A stretch of 64,000 nt of DNA. It comes from Maribacter sp. PR1 (lineage in GTDB: Bacteria; Bacteroidota; Bacteroidia; Flavobacteriales; Flavobacteriaceae). Below are positions 26,168 through 36,127 of this stretch, piece after piece. The stretch spans positions 186,001 through 250,000 of the forward strand of contig NZ_JAQPCG010000003.1 of the NCBI RefSeq assembly GCF_028464145.1, read 5' to 3'. A program made the position numbers and the translations under genes. Under the pieces are notes generated by a model. The model saw only the letters and a list, made by a program, of their open reading frames with translations. It did no database searches and was not told where the DNA came from. Each line of letters starts with the position of its first letter. The stretch's first letter is position 1.

Positions 26168-27283
26168 TTACTGAACCGATTCTTCTTGCTTGTGGGTTTC
26201 ATAGTCTATATAACCCTCCTTACCTGGAGTGTAAAAAGTGTCTTCGTCCCAGTCGGCCATATCCCAATCATTTTTAAACCGTTCGACTAAATCGGGGTTG
26301 GATACATACAATTTCCCAAAAGAGACTAAGTCGGCATTTCCGCTTTCGATGACTTTATTTCCAGATTCTTGGTTAAAACCGCTGTTTATCATTAAAGTTC
26401 CACTATACATGGGTCTAAAATGTTCCGCTATGTTTTCAACCGCAAATGGGATTTCTGAAACATCATTAAAAGGTTCCGAAAGATGTATATAAGCAAGGTC
26501 ATATTCATCATCCAATTTTTTAATGATATACTCAAAAGTTGCAATGGTTTCCTCATCCATGTTCATTCCAAACATTCCATTTAAAGACGGATTGAAGCGT
26601 GCGCCAATTTTTGATTCAGGAATAACCTTTTTGACTTCATCCAATACTTCAAAAAAGAATCGTGCTCTATTTTCGATACTGCCGCCATATTCGTCCGTTC
26701 TTGTGTTGGAGGTTGCATTAAAAAATTGATGAAAAAGGTACCCGTTTGACGAGTGGATTTCAATACCATCAAATCCCGCCTTTACGGCGTTTTGGGCGGC
26801 ATTTTTGAAATCCTCGATTGTTTTGGCTATATCTTCTTTGGTCATTGCTTTTGGTGTTACCGTATCCTTAAAACCTTCAGGGGTATAGGATTGTGCCTCC
26901 GGATTAATTGCCGAAGGGGCCAAGGGCAAATCTCCACCATGAAAATCAGGATGGGACATTCTACCCACATGCCATAACTGAATGAATATGGTACCATTTT
27001 TTTCATGAACGGCCCGAGTGACATTTTTCCAGCCTTCTACCTGTTCTGTTGTGTGAATTCCCGGGGTGTTGACGTATCCAACAGCTTCTTCGGATACTTG
27101 TGATCCTTCGGTAATTATGAGTCCGGCCGAAGCTCTTTGTTCATAATAAATATCGTGTAACCCTTTTTCTGGTTTTTTATGCTCATTGGTTGCTCGGCTA
27201 CGGGTCATTGGTGCCATTACTACCCTGTTTCTCAAGGATAGATTTCTTTCTTTAAAGGGCTCTAATAGCGCTTGTTCTTTCAT
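26168..27283 (-). CDS. nemA: Old Yellow Enzyme family alkene reductase
   Basis: An FMN-dependent NAD(P)H:enoate/nitro reductase. The ATG at 27283 ([31 protein letters not shown]) starts the conserved region; the longer frame from 27346 adds 21 unlikely residues. Motifs are APMTRSRA near residue 23, [27 protein letters not shown], the substrate-binding His/Asn pair in [13 protein letters not shown] and [16 protein letters not shown]. It likely detoxifies reactive electrophiles. The start lies 276 bases from the DUF5916 gene on the other strand, so the two have divergent promoters. Confidence 0.92.
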   Translation of the reverse strand: MKEQALLEPFKERNLSLRNRVVMAPMTRSRATNEHKKPEKGLHDIYYEQRASAGLIITEGSQVSEEAVGYVNTPGIHTTEQVEGWKNVTRAVHEKNGTIFIQLWHVGRMSHPDFHGGDLPLAPSAINPEAQSYTPEGFKDTVTPKAMTKEDIAKTIEDFKNAAQNAVKAGFDGIEIHSSNGYLFHQFFNATSNTRTDEYGGSIENRARFFFEVLDEVKKVIPESKIGARFNPSLNGMFGMNMDEETIATFEYIIKKLDDEYDLAYIHLSEPFNDVSEIPFAVENIAEHFRPMYSGTLMINSGFNQESGNKVIESGNADLVSFGKLYVSNPDLVERFKNDWDMADWDEDTFYTPGKEGYIDYETHKQEESVQ

Positions 27284-27559
27284 ACATTTTTTTTGTTCTA
27301 ACAAAGTTCTATGGAATAACGGAATATCCTTAGCTCTTATGGCCAAAATAGTATCTGTAACAAAATCGGTTTTAGTGAATTTTTCGGAAAGACATTTTCA
27401 ATGCATTGTAGCTATCACCTACCCAAATCTTCTATTCTTGTTTCAAAGCTACTTGAAATCATTTGGGAGATGGTTTACATGAATTTTAGCTTCTTTTTTG
27501 TCCATTGGAAAAGTATCCTTCAAAAATTTGAGTAAGTTGCGGTGCCAACTTAATACTCA

Positions 27560-29737
27560 ATGAAATTCAACATATACGCACTTTTATGCCTTATTTTGTG
27601 TGTCAATACGCTAACGTCACAAAAGAAGAATGCCGATTATCGGCTACACATTAAAAAAACCAATTATCCCGTTATCATAGATGGAATAGGTAATGACAAG
27701 GCTTGGGAGGATGCGGATGAAGCAAACGATTTTTTTAGGGTACTGCCTATGGACGATGGTTTGGCCAGCGAACAATCTGCCATAAAAATGACCTATGACG
27801 ATAAAAATCTTTATTTATTGGCCACCTTTTATAATGCCACGGAAGCCAATTATTTTGTAGAATCTCTTAGAAGAGATTTTTCCTTTGGAAAGAACGATAA
27901 CTTTTTACTCTTTTTAGACCCTTTCAATAATCAGACCACTGGTTTTTCATTCGGTTCCAATGCTTTCGGGGCACAATGGGATGGTACGATGTACGATGGT
28001 TCCAGAATCGATTTGAATTGGGATAGTAAATGGATATCCGAAGTAACGCGTGATGATGATAAATGGGTTTTTGAGATGGCGGTCCCTTTTAAATCCATTC
28101 GATATGAGGAAGGGGTTACCGAGTGGGGTATAAATTTTAGTCGGTTAGATTTAAAGTCGAGTGAAAAGTCGAGTTGGACCCCCATTCCTAGACAATTTCC
28201 AACAGCTGCCTTGGCCTATACGGGTACTTTGGTTTGGGATGCCCCACCCCCAGCACCAGGAACCAACTTTTCCATTATACCCTATGTTTTAGGGGAAGTC
28301 AATAGAAATTTAGAAGCCAATGAAGACACCAAGACCAATGGCAAAATTGGTGGTGACATAAAATTTAGTCTAACGTCTTCCTTGAATTTGGACCTTACCG
28401 TGAATCCGGATTTTTCACAAGTTGAGGTAGACCGACAGGTGACCAACTTGGACCGATTTGAACTTTTCTTTCCGGAGCGACGTCAGTTTTTTTTAGAGAA
28501 CGGAGACCTGTTTGCCAATTTTGGATATGAGACGATACGACCTTTTTTTTCCAGACGTATTGGTTTAGGTGTCCCGATACAGGCAGGTGCCCGCGTCAGT
28601 GGTAACTTGAATGAGAAATGGCGTATGGGTCTTATGGATATGCAGACTGCATCTGTGGATGAAACAGGTTTGCCCAGTCAGAATTTTGGTGTGCTTTCAT
28701 TGCAAAGAAAGGTTTTCGGGCGTAGTAATATTGGACTGATGGTCGTAAATAAGCAATCCATCAACTATCCTTCTGAAAACGATTCCATCAACAGTCAATA
28801 TGCAAAATACAATCGGAATTTGGGCTTGGAGTACAACTTGGCGTCCTCCAATAATCTATGGAACGGGAAAGCCTTTCTCTTAAAATCACTGGCCCCCGAT
28901 GAAAACGGTAAGGGTATAGCCCAAGGGGCGCACCTACAATATAGTAGTAGAAAATGGAGCTGGCGATTACAGGAAGAATGGGTAAGCAACGACTACACTG
29001 CAGAAGTAGGTTACGTGCCCAGAAGAAATTACGTAAAGTTAAGCGGAAAATTAGGACACCTATTTTTTCCAAAGGGTGGTCCCTTGGTGAGTCATGGGCC
29101 AGAGCTCAATATCAATTATTTCTTTAATGAAGCACTTAGAGAAACAGACCATTTGGCCTATCTGGTATATAATTTTGATTTTAGGAAGCGAAGCAGTTTG
29201 ATGTTTTTTGTTTCCGATGATTATGTGGAACTCCTTTCTCCCTTCGACCCTACCCGATTGGGAATTGCGGATTTAGCCACTGGGACCAAGCACCAATGGA
29301 ACGCCTTTGGTTGGGAATACCAGTCCAAGCCCCAAAGCTTGTTTACCTATTCTTTCGCCGGACGTTTGGGAGGGTATTATCAGGATGGGAACCGTACCAG
29401 TTTAACCACAGAATTGGGGTATCGCTTTCAACCTTATGTGAGTTTAAGCGCGAATCTAAACTACAACCATATCGACCTACCTGCTCCATGGAACACCAAC
29501 GAATTCTGGTTGATTGGTGCTGAGGCGGATATCACTTTTACCAATAAGCTCTTCTTTGCCAATTTGGTCCAGTACAATGAACAAACCGGCAATATGAACC
29601 TAAATTCCAGGTTTCAATGGCGCTACAGTCCGGCTTCGGATTTATTTTTGGTATATACGAATAACTATTTTGTAACCCCTTTTGAAACAAGAAACTGGGG
29701 ATTGACGTTAAAATTTACGTACTGGTTGAACAACTAA
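27560..29737 (+). CDS. DUF5916 outer-membrane protein with CBM9-like domain
   Basis: A 725-aa exported protein (signal MKFNIYALLCLILCVNTLTSQ). Residues about 25-230 are a carbohydrate-binding family 9-like domain (YPVIIDGIGNDKAWEDADEANDFF, AIKMTYDDKNLYLLATFY). From about 235 the DUF5916 region (NFSIIPYVLGEVNRN, LNLDLTVNPDFSQVEVDRQVTNLDRFELFFPERRQFF) leads to many amphipathic strands and a final WGLTLKFTYWLN, as in an outer-membrane barrel. The ligand is unknown. It ends 3 bases before the convergent FAD-oxidase gene. Confidence 0.92.
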   Translation: MKFNIYALLCLILCVNTLTSQKKNADYRLHIKKTNYPVIIDGIGNDKAWEDADEANDFFRVLPMDDGLASEQSAIKMTYDDKNLYLLATFYNATEANYFVESLRRDFSFGKNDNFLLFLDPFNNQTTGFSFGSNAFGAQWDGTMYDGSRIDLNWDSKWISEVTRDDDKWVFEMAVPFKSIRYEEGVTEWGINFSRLDLKSSEKSSWTPIPRQFPTAALAYTGTLVWDAPPPAPGTNFSIIPYVLGEVNRNLEANEDTKTNGKIGGDIKFSLTSSLNLDLTVNPDFSQVEVDRQVTNLDRFELFFPERRQFFLENGDLFANFGYETIRPFFSRRIGLGVPIQAGARVSGNLNEKWRMGLMDMQTASVDETGLPSQNFGVLSLQRKVFGRSNIGLMVVNKQSINYPSENDSINSQYAKYNRNLGLEYNLASSNNLWNGKAFLLKSLAPDENGKGIAQGAHLQYSSRKWSWRLQEEWVSNDYTAEVGYVPRRNYVKLSGKLGHLFFPKGGPLVSHGPELNINYFFNEALRETDHLAYLVYNFDFRKRSSLMFFVSDDYVELLSPFDPTRLGIADLATGTKHQWNAFGWEYQSKPQSLFTYSFAGRLGGYYQDGNRTSLTTELGYRFQPYVSLSANLNYNHIDLPAPWNTNEFWLIGAEADITFTNKLFFANLVQYNEQTGNMNLNSRFQWRYSPASDLFLVYTNNYFVTPFETRNWGLTLKFTYWLNN

Positions 29738-29740
29738 TGA

Positions 29741-30988
29741 TTAAGTCTTTTCAATAGCTTCTAAAACGCCCTTTGCCGCCATTTCTCCGGAAATCATGGC
29801 AGCATTCAATGAACCATTAAGTAAATAGTCACCCGCTAAAAAAATAGATTCTGTGAGTCGGGTTTCAGTAGGCATTAAACTATATCTAATATCGGATAAC
29901 TTGGGTAAAGCCTTATTTATACGATAATGTTTTAAGTAACGCACAGTTGTAATTCCACAGAACTTTTCTAAGTCATCCTTCACTTTTTGTATCAGTTGAT
30001 ATTCCGTTAAATCATGTTCCCCTACAACGGTAACGGACAGAAGTTCCTCTGTTCCATTTTGGTTTGTTTCCAGTGCAGTATGGTAAAAAATATTATTGAT
30101 CAAGGCGTCTTTATCTGAAATTAAACCAATCAATGGTTTATCAATTTTTCGAACTATTGTTGTGAAGTATAAAGTGTCCGAAGTATGCCAATTCAATTGT
30201 TGTTTTCGCAAATTAGGTACCAGTGGCGAAGCGTTGGTAGCGATGATTTTATAATCAAAAAATGCTGTTTTACCGTTTGAAAAGGTGATTTTTTGATTCA
30301 TACAGCTTTCCACCGGTGAATTAAAAACGAATTTCGTGTCCTTTAATTTATCTTGTAGTTGATTCGGGATGGCTGCAATACCCGCTTTGGGCAATACAGC
30401 TAATCCTGCCCCGAACATTTTATAGACAAATTGAAACATTCTGGAAGATGTGTCTAAATGGGGTTCCAAAAAAATACCGGAAAAGAAAGGCTTGAAAAAT
30501 TTGGTGATAATTTCTTCCGAAAGACCAAAGGATTTCAAAAAATCCAGCGTAGATGTTTCGGGCTCCTCAAAAATGGCCTCCAACGATTTTTTCTTCAGCA
30601 CTGTATTTAATTTCAACACATTTAGCTTATCCCCAAAAGTTCCAATATTCGAGGTCACGGTAGGAATTAAAAGGCTAAGGTTGCGCAGCGGGTCACCGAT
30701 GACGGAGCTCTTTCCCTTATGAAACACCTGTGCTCCCGGAAGGAATTTTTGTAATTCCAGCTGTTCGTACTGCAAATATTTTTGGGCCAAGGGATAAGCA
30801 TCCAATAAAACTTGAAAGCCGTGGTCTAGTTGATATCCTTCCACAATATCTGTTTTTACACGACCACCTATGCGGTCTGTCGCTTCATAAATAGTGGGCG
30901 CATATCCTGCTTTTTCCAGTGTAATGGCGGCAATCAATCCACTGATTCCTGCTCCGATTATGGCGATTTCAGTTTTTTTCTTTTTCAT
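29741..30988 (-). CDS. FAD-dependent amine oxidase/protoporphyrinogen-oxidase-like protein
   Basis: A 415-aa flavoprotein. The FAD dinucleotide motif is IAIIGAGISGLIAAITLEKAGY near residue 8, followed by YEATDRIGGRVKT and DHGFQVLLDAYP. A second FAD-contact motif, SIFLAGDYLLNGSLNAAMISGEMAA, lies near the end. This pattern is typical of the large NAD(P)/FAD amine oxidase clan that includes phytoene desaturase and protoporphyrinogen oxidase. The substrate cannot be told from sequence. The next minus-strand gene upstream, the helicase, ends 64 bases before its start. Confidence 0.87.
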   Translation of the reverse strand: MKKKKTEIAIIGAGISGLIAAITLEKAGYAPTIYEATDRIGGRVKTDIVEGYQLDHGFQVLLDAYPLAQKYLQYEQLELQKFLPGAQVFHKGKSSVIGDPLRNLSLLIPTVTSNIGTFGDKLNVLKLNTVLKKKSLEAIFEEPETSTLDFLKSFGLSEEIITKFFKPFFSGIFLEPHLDTSSRMFQFVYKMFGAGLAVLPKAGIAAIPNQLQDKLKDTKFVFNSPVESCMNQKITFSNGKTAFFDYKIIATNASPLVPNLRKQQLNWHTSDTLYFTTIVRKIDKPLIGLISDKDALINNIFYHTALETNQNGTEELLSVTVVGEHDLTEYQLIQKVKDDLEKFCGITTVRYLKHYRINKALPKLSDIRYSLMPTETRLTESIFLAGDYLLNGSLNAAMISGEMAAKGVLEAIEKT

Positions 30989-31051
30989 AAGATAAAAATA
31001 GGAAAAGAAAAGGCCGTAATAAAAAAGCTTGTTATATATGAAGACAGATAA

Positions 31052-32605
31052 TTATTCCTCAGGCGGATGACCATGGATTTCTTCAAAAACCTCATCAAAA
31101 TTCTCCCGGAGATAGGAGTTGAGCTTCTTTTTATAATCTTCTTTCAACCAGTGAAGAAAATTATAGGTACTCTTACTAATGCACTTACCGTATACCTGTA
31201 TACGGTTATCAATGTCCTCTTTAAGCAATTTTGCCAAAGCCAAGGCATCATATACATCTTCACTGTTTTCAACACAGATACTTGCGTGTTGGGCGATAGA
31301 GCGTTCCAGAACTACTTTTGAAGATTCACCGGCAAAGGTAGCTTGCTTATAGGTCTCCCGAATATCGAAGTAGGTTTCCTCGGAATTGCTAAATTCCTCC
31401 TTTATTTCTTCCGATAAATCGTGTTTAAAGCTTGCCTCAATATCCTCATCATCACGGATACGATCCATGTAATAATTAGGCGATTTAAAAATAGCTCCCC
31501 AATCCAAGTCGGCACCCCAAGGTCCAAATCGATAAAGGTTGTTCCCCAAATCGATAACCGTAAACTTGGATTTATTGTTTAAAACACGAGAACCTCTACC
31601 AATCATCTGATAATACAAGGTCAAGGATTTGGTGGCCCTGTTTAATATGATCGTATCAATAGTCGGTTCATCAAATCCTGTGGTAAGAATACTTACAGAA
31701 GTTAGAATAGCATCCGGTGTTTCCCTAAACCACTTTAAAATCTGTTTACGCTGTTTTTTAGTAGCGGTATTGTCCAGATGCATTATGGGCAAACCGGCAT
31801 TCTTAAACGTATAATATACTTGTACCGAGGTTTCTATACCGTTATTGAAAATTAAGGTCTTCTTACCTTGGGAATGTTTGGTGTAAGCTTCAAGAAGCTT
31901 ATTTAACATGGCCGGACTCGTATAAAGGTCTGAAGATGATTTTACGGTATAATCCCCATTGGAACCCACTTCTAAGGAGGTAAGCCCCATATCATAATGA
32001 AATACTTCTGCGCGCGCCAGAAATTCGTTTTCAATTAAGTTTTCTATGGATTCCCCAGGAATTAATTCATCATAATTCCCGTTCATAGGAGTTTCCTTGT
32101 TGGAACTCAACGGAGTTGCCGTTACCCCAAGAATAAAAGAGTTCTCGAAGAACTTGAACAGCTTGGTAAAAGAATTGTAATGTGCCTCATCTATAATCAC
32201 CAGACCAACATCCGATATATCCAGTTTGTCATCATTTAGCCTATTGTTCAACGTTTCGACCATAGCCACATAACAGCTGTACTTTTCTTGGTCATCCAAA
32301 TTGGCTTTGCTGTTTACAACTTTATTGACTACCCCAAAACTGGTGAGCATTTTCGAAGTTTGGTTACATAACTCCACCCTATGGGTCATGACCAATACTT
32401 TTTTGGAATGATTCTTTAGGTATTGGCGGACTATCTCCGAAAAAATTACGGTTTTACCCCCGCCCGTTGGTAATTGGTATAGTAAATGGTAATCGTCACG
32501 TTCATTATCAAACTTTTCAAAAATTTGTTGGATGGCTCCCTGTTGATAGCTATAAAGTTCCTTATCCGTTTTTTTTTCTTGTAGTTCAAATACTGTCTCT
32601 TGCAT
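31052..32605 (-). CDS. DEAD/DEAH-box (SF2) helicase, paralog 1
   Basis: A cytoplasmic SF2 helicase of about 517 aa, taken from the ATG at 32605 (MQETVFELQEKKTDKELYSYQQGA); a frame from 32647 adds 14 residues. Q-like/ATP motif YSYQQGAIQQIF precedes Walker A in LPTGGGKTVIF; DEAH is in VIIDEAHYNSF; motif III is TATPLSS; motif VI is QMIGRGSRVL. The C-terminal 100 residues are unlike other helicases I know but are shared by the paralog at 55689. Its role may be repair or RNA/DNA remodelling. It is divergently transcribed from the pseudouridine synthase. Confidence 0.9.
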   Translation of the reverse strand: MQETVFELQEKKTDKELYSYQQGAIQQIFEKFDNERDDYHLLYQLPTGGGKTVIFSEIVRQYLKNHSKKVLVMTHRVELCNQTSKMLTSFGVVNKVVNSKANLDDQEKYSCYVAMVETLNNRLNDDKLDISDVGLVIIDEAHYNSFTKLFKFFENSFILGVTATPLSSNKETPMNGNYDELIPGESIENLIENEFLARAEVFHYDMGLTSLEVGSNGDYTVKSSSDLYTSPAMLNKLLEAYTKHSQGKKTLIFNNGIETSVQVYYTFKNAGLPIMHLDNTATKKQRKQILKWFRETPDAILTSVSILTTGFDEPTIDTIILNRATKSLTLYYQMIGRGSRVLNNKSKFTVIDLGNNLYRFGPWGADLDWGAIFKSPNYYMDRIRDDEDIEASFKHDLSEEIKEEFSNSEETYFDIRETYKQATFAGESSKVVLERSIAQHASICVENSEDVYDALALAKLLKEDIDNRIQVYGKCISKSTYNFLHWLKEDYKKKLNSYLRENFDEVFEEIHGHPPEE

Positions 32606-32704
32606 GTTATCCTTTTTCTTTGCAGGTTGCAAAGTTAAGACCTTCAAACGCCTAATACTAATCCATGGGATAAAAAGGGTATCTTTCCGACCAATGAAAC
32701 CATA

Positions 32705-33313
32705 TTGTCAAAGAGAGCATTGCAAAGAATAATCCATCATCATTATAAGATTTATAAGCCCTTTGGAATGCTGAGTCAGTTAACCTCGGGAGAGGAACGA
32801 CAGCTGAGGAAAAAAAGATTTCTCGGGGAACTTTATGACTTTCCAACTGGAACTATGCCAGTAGGTAGGTTGGATGAGAAATCGGAGGGATTACTATTGA
32901 TGACGACCGATGGAAAACTAGCGAATCACGTCAATAATACTGGTATCGAAAAGGAATATTGGGTGCAGTTGGATGGGGAAATTAGTCATGAAGCTATCGA
33001 AAAACTCAAAGATGGGGTATCTATAGGTATTTTTGGGAAACCATATACCACGAAACCTTGTTGTGTAGATCATCTTCATGAAGCTCCTAAATTGCCTCCA
33101 CCCCACCCTAAACTTCGTATTGGGGTGCATAGACCAACATCTTGGATAAGTATCATACTCACTGAAGGTAAATTTAGGCAAATACGTAAGATGACTGCTG
33201 CCGTGGGTTTTCCGACCTTGCGCCTTATTCGTGTCCGGATTGGTGATGTTCATCTAAATCATTTAGCTTTGGGTAGCGTTACACCAGTAAAACTGAAATC
33301 CTTTGTGTATTAA
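32705..33313 (+). CDS. rluE: 23S rRNA pseudouridine synthase (RluE/RsuA family)
   Basis: A 202-aa enzyme that converts a uridine in rRNA to pseudouridine. The core YKIYKPFGMLSQLTS near residue 13, the catalytic Asp in MPVGRLDEKSEGLLLMTTDG, EKEYWVQLDG, and GKFRQIRKMTAAVGFPTLRLIRVRIG are RsuA/RluB/E/F features. It has no S4 domain, as in RluE, and acts on one site. Which uridine it modifies is inferred only from family. It converges with the barrel-protein gene, 8 bases apart. Confidence 0.88.
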   Translation: MSKRALQRIIHHHYKIYKPFGMLSQLTSGEERQLRKKRFLGELYDFPTGTMPVGRLDEKSEGLLLMTTDGKLANHVNNTGIEKEYWVQLDGEISHEAIEKLKDGVSIGIFGKPYTTKPCCVDHLHEAPKLPPPHPKLRIGVHRPTSWISIILTEGKFRQIRKMTAAVGFPTLRLIRVRIGDVHLNHLALGSVTPVKLKSFVY

Positions 33314-33321
33314 CTCCGGTT

Positions 33322-34020
33322 TTATAGATGAACGCCAATAGTAAAACTGGAAGTTCCATGTCTAAAACTAATATGCTTCTCGGGCAGATTGTCTGGATTG
33401 CTATTTGTATCATATGGACCTAATTTGTTGGGTAAGGCATAGATATAATCCAGGTTTAACTTTCCATAAGTCCTTTTGCTACTCCATAGTCGTAAACCAA
33501 GTCCGCCAAAAACTCCTAGAGTTACCTTGGTATCTTTAGTATTCATTTGGTTAAGGGTATAAGATTCGGGATTAATTGTATTTAAAAGTATACTCGGCCC
33601 AATCTTCAGTATCCAGGGATTTTTTTGATATGAATAAAAAATTGCGCCGTAAAGTGATTTGAATTCAAAGGCAATAGAGGCCCCGCTATTGCTTAAACCG
33701 GAAACCCTACCGAGATTTGATGAACCCACTTGGATATTTACCCGCTTCCCCATACGGACCCTCCATGAATAGTTTAGGGATAGGCTACCTCCCACCGGTG
33801 TTTTTACGGGGTAATCTGTGGGACCAAAGAACCAACTGTCTACATTTTGTGCATCAAATCCCTGTTCGCTCAAATAATTGGCCATAGGACCCACTGGACC
33901 CGCAAAGGTAAGGCCTACATCAAGAGAAATCCTATAGTTAAGATTACTGTCTTGCCCTTGAAGATTGTAGGATATAATTAAAAGCATCGTACCTAAGTAC
34001 AATTTTATTTTCGTTTTCAT
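33322..34020 (-). CDS. Outer-membrane beta-barrel-type hypothetical protein
   Basis: A 232-aa protein with a signal peptide (MKTKIKLYLGTMLLIISYNLQG). The following sequence has alternating strands (YRISLDVGLTFAGPVG, LSLNYSWRVRMGKRVNIQVGS, SLYGAIFYSYQKNPWILKIG, LGVFGGLGLRLWSSK) and a final aromatic-poor strand FTIGVHL, consistent with a small 8-stranded outer-membrane barrel. No function is known. It converges with the pseudouridine synthase gene. Confidence 0.72.
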   Translation of the reverse strand: MKTKIKLYLGTMLLIISYNLQGQDSNLNYRISLDVGLTFAGPVGPMANYLSEQGFDAQNVDSWFFGPTDYPVKTPVGGSLSLNYSWRVRMGKRVNIQVGSSNLGRVSGLSNSGASIAFEFKSLYGAIFYSYQKNPWILKIGPSILLNTINPESYTLNQMNTKDTKVTLGVFGGLGLRLWSSKRTYGKLNLDYIYALPNKLGPYDTNSNPDNLPEKHISFRHGTSSFTIGVHL

Positions 34021-34132
34021 TTTTACGGTTTTATGGTTATATAATGAATCGAAAATAGGATACGGATACGAATGGGGTGTCCGATATTATCGAGTTTGCA
34101 GAAATCGGGATAAATTCTGAGTTACTTACACG

Positions 34133-35059
34133 CTACTGCTTTGAAGCAAAACGTGAGAATAATGTTAATTTTTTCTTGGTGTTGATAAAATATACACCGG
34201 TTAAAAGTATAACGGCTGCTATTAAAGATTGTGCGGTTATAGTTTCATTTAAAAAGTACCAGCCCAATATCATGGCAATGATAGGGTTAACATAAGAGGA
34301 AGTCGCTACTTTTTCTGGTGAAACTACTTTTAATAGATAGTTGAATGCAGTAAAGGCGACTATACTGCCTAATAAAACGAGCAGAATCATAGACCATCTT
34401 ACTGGTGTGCTCCAATGCAAAGGAGAAATCCATTCTTCACCAATGGCACTACTAATTATGAACAGAAGTATACCACCGGTAACCATTTGATACCCTGTAT
34501 TTACAAAATAGTTTGGTGGAAGATCAGCTTTACCAACAAAAAGGCTTCCGTAGGCCCAACTGAGCATGCAGGCAAAGATTAAAATCATACCTAATAATGC
34601 ACCTTCCTGGGATATAATCTGTTTTTGACTAACCAAAAGATAAATCCCTATCATACCTAAACCCACCCCAACTAGGGACATGGGCTGGATACGCTTGCCC
34701 TGAAGTATTCTCATTAGTATTAAAACAACCAGGGGTTGCGCGGATATCTCTAAAGCGGCAAATCCACTGTCGACATATTTAAGGGCCCAAACTACTACCC
34801 CATTACCAAATGTAAGAAAGAGAAAACCTGCGATAATGCTATTTCCTAATTGTTTTTTGGTTACCGCTAACGAAATTTTTAAAAACTTCGCTATAACAAA
34901 GATGAGGCAACCCGCTGTAATAAAACGTATTCCTGCCAGCATAAAAGCAGGTAGCTCCGTAACAGCGATTTTGTTTAGTAGATATGTTGACCCCCATATA
35001 ACGTAGATGGCGAAAAAGGCCAAAATTATAAGACCGGTGTTACGTTTGGCTATGGTCAT
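34133..35059 (-). CDS. EamA (DMT superfamily) transporter
   Basis: A 308-aa inner-membrane protein with two tandem EamA domains and about ten helices. The first begins GLIILAFFAIYVIWGSTYLLNKIAVTELP; the end of the first repeat is VVVWALKYVDSGFAALEISAQPLVVLILM; the second ends in a VSPEKVATSSYVNPIIAMILGWYFLNETIT motif with a RhaT-like flavour. It exports a metabolite or drug of unknown identity. It is followed by a long gap and lies 20 bases downstream of the cold-shock gene. Confidence 0.9.
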   Translation of the reverse strand: MTIAKRNTGLIILAFFAIYVIWGSTYLLNKIAVTELPAFMLAGIRFITAGCLIFVIAKFLKISLAVTKKQLGNSIIAGFLFLTFGNGVVVWALKYVDSGFAALEISAQPLVVLILMRILQGKRIQPMSLVGVGLGMIGIYLLVSQKQIISQEGALLGMILIFACMLSWAYGSLFVGKADLPPNYFVNTGYQMVTGGILLFIISSAIGEEWISPLHWSTPVRWSMILLVLLGSIVAFTAFNYLLKVVSPEKVATSSYVNPIIAMILGWYFLNETITAQSLIAAVILLTGVYFINTKKKLTLFSRFASKQ

Positions 35060-35079
35060 TAATTAGTAATAAATAACCA

Positions 35080-35538
35080 CTAGATTTTCTTCACCCTAAC
35101 GGCATTCATTCCTTTCATGCCCTTTTCCAATTCAAAGGAAACCTTGTCATTTTCAAAAATCTCATCTATAAGGCCACTAACATGCACAAAGTACTTTTCA
35201 TTATTTTCGGAGTCGATTATAAATCCAAATCCTTTGGAAGAATCAAAAAAGGAAACCTTTCCTTTTCTTACCGGATCGAACTCTTCTTCGTCCCCTTCCT
35301 CTTTTTTAGGAATACCCAATACAATATCTTCAGCCTCTATTTCTACTTTCATAGATGGATCTGGCGGAGTGTCCACTAAGTTTCCGTTAAAGTCGACGTA
35401 AGCGAGCGGTATACCAGAAGATCCACTCTCCTTTGCAGCTTGTTTACGCGCCTCTTTCTTCTTCTGTTTTTCCTCCCTTTTCTTTAATCTTTTTTTTACT
35501 TTTTCAGTTTTGTTAAATGTTTGTTGTGATTTTGCCAT
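35080..35538 (-). CDS. Cold-shock-domain protein with basic N-terminal extension
   Basis: A 152-aa nucleic-acid-binding protein. The C-terminal ~65 residues form the cold-shock fold, with RNP1-like KGFGFI and RNP2-like YFVHVSGL and the strand RKGKVSFFDSS. The first ~45 residues are a Lys/Arg/Glu-rich helix (KKRLKKREEKQKKKEARKQ), then a flexible acidic linker. The extension makes it longer than the usual 65-70 aa CspA. It probably binds single-stranded RNA. An autonomous promoter is likely in the long gap before it. Confidence 0.92.
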   Translation of the reverse strand: MAKSQQTFNKTEKVKKRLKKREEKQKKKEARKQAAKESGSSGIPLAYVDFNGNLVDTPPDPSMKVEIEAEDIVLGIPKKEEGDEEEFDPVRKGKVSFFDSSKGFGFIIDSENNEKYFVHVSGLIDEIFENDKVSFELEKGMKGMNAVRVKKI

Positions 35539-35959
35539 TCGTAATTTTAATGTGGTGTTTCAATTTATATTAAGGAAGAATAGAAGTTCTAGTTTGACGA
35601 TTACTAAATGATATTTGCAGTGAGTACCGCCAAATGATGCATTTTTTAGGTCGGAGCAAGATTCCCCAGTTTTCCTTTAAACTTCCCCAAAGATAGTTCA
35701 TGTTTTACAATTATCGTATAACATATTGGAAGTATAACATTTTTCTACAACAATTCCATTAAAACGCTAGTTATTTTATTTAAGTTATTTTTAACATATT
35801 ATTTTAATATACTGTATTACAATTGTTTATGGCAAATTCCAAAGAATAATAATTTATATATAGTACCTTTTATAACATAGTACTGTAACAAAAGTATTCA
35901 TCTCTCGTCTTCTATATATAAACACAATATTATTATTCATCAATCTAAAAAATAAAGAC
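35539..35959. other. AT-rich intergenic region upstream of the micropeptide cluster
   Basis: This 421-base gap lies between divergent genes and should hold the promoter of the cold-shock gene and that of the micropeptide cluster. It is very AT-rich. An AGTAC element is repeated near 35862 and 35880. A TACCTTTT at 35864 loosely resembles the Bacteroidota -7 element but lacks a properly placed TTG. No longer ORF is seen. Confidence 0.35.
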
Positions 35960-36073
35960 ATGAGAACTTTTATTAAACAATCACCAACGGAAGCACGAAG
36001 ACACTCTTTCTTCAGCAATTTTAGAAACAGTAAAAGAGTGCAATGGGCAGAGGCTAGAAACCATACCCATTAA
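35960..36073 (+). CDS. Micropeptide family A, copy 1 (37 aa)
   Basis: A 37-residue basic peptide reading MRTFIKQSPTEARRHSFFSN, then FRNSKRVQWAEARNHTH and a TAA. It is too short for standard gene calling. Coding status rests on copy 2, 54 bases downstream, which is 31/37 identical without gaps, and on copy 3, which aligns without gaps over 33 residues. It has no signal peptide or membrane segment. The function is unknown. Confidence 0.75.
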   Translation: MRTFIKQSPTEARRHSFFSNFRNSKRVQWAEARNHTH

Positions 36074-36127
36074 ATTAAAATTCATCAATCAATCAGTTAA
36101 TTAATCATCAATTAAAAAACGAACGTC

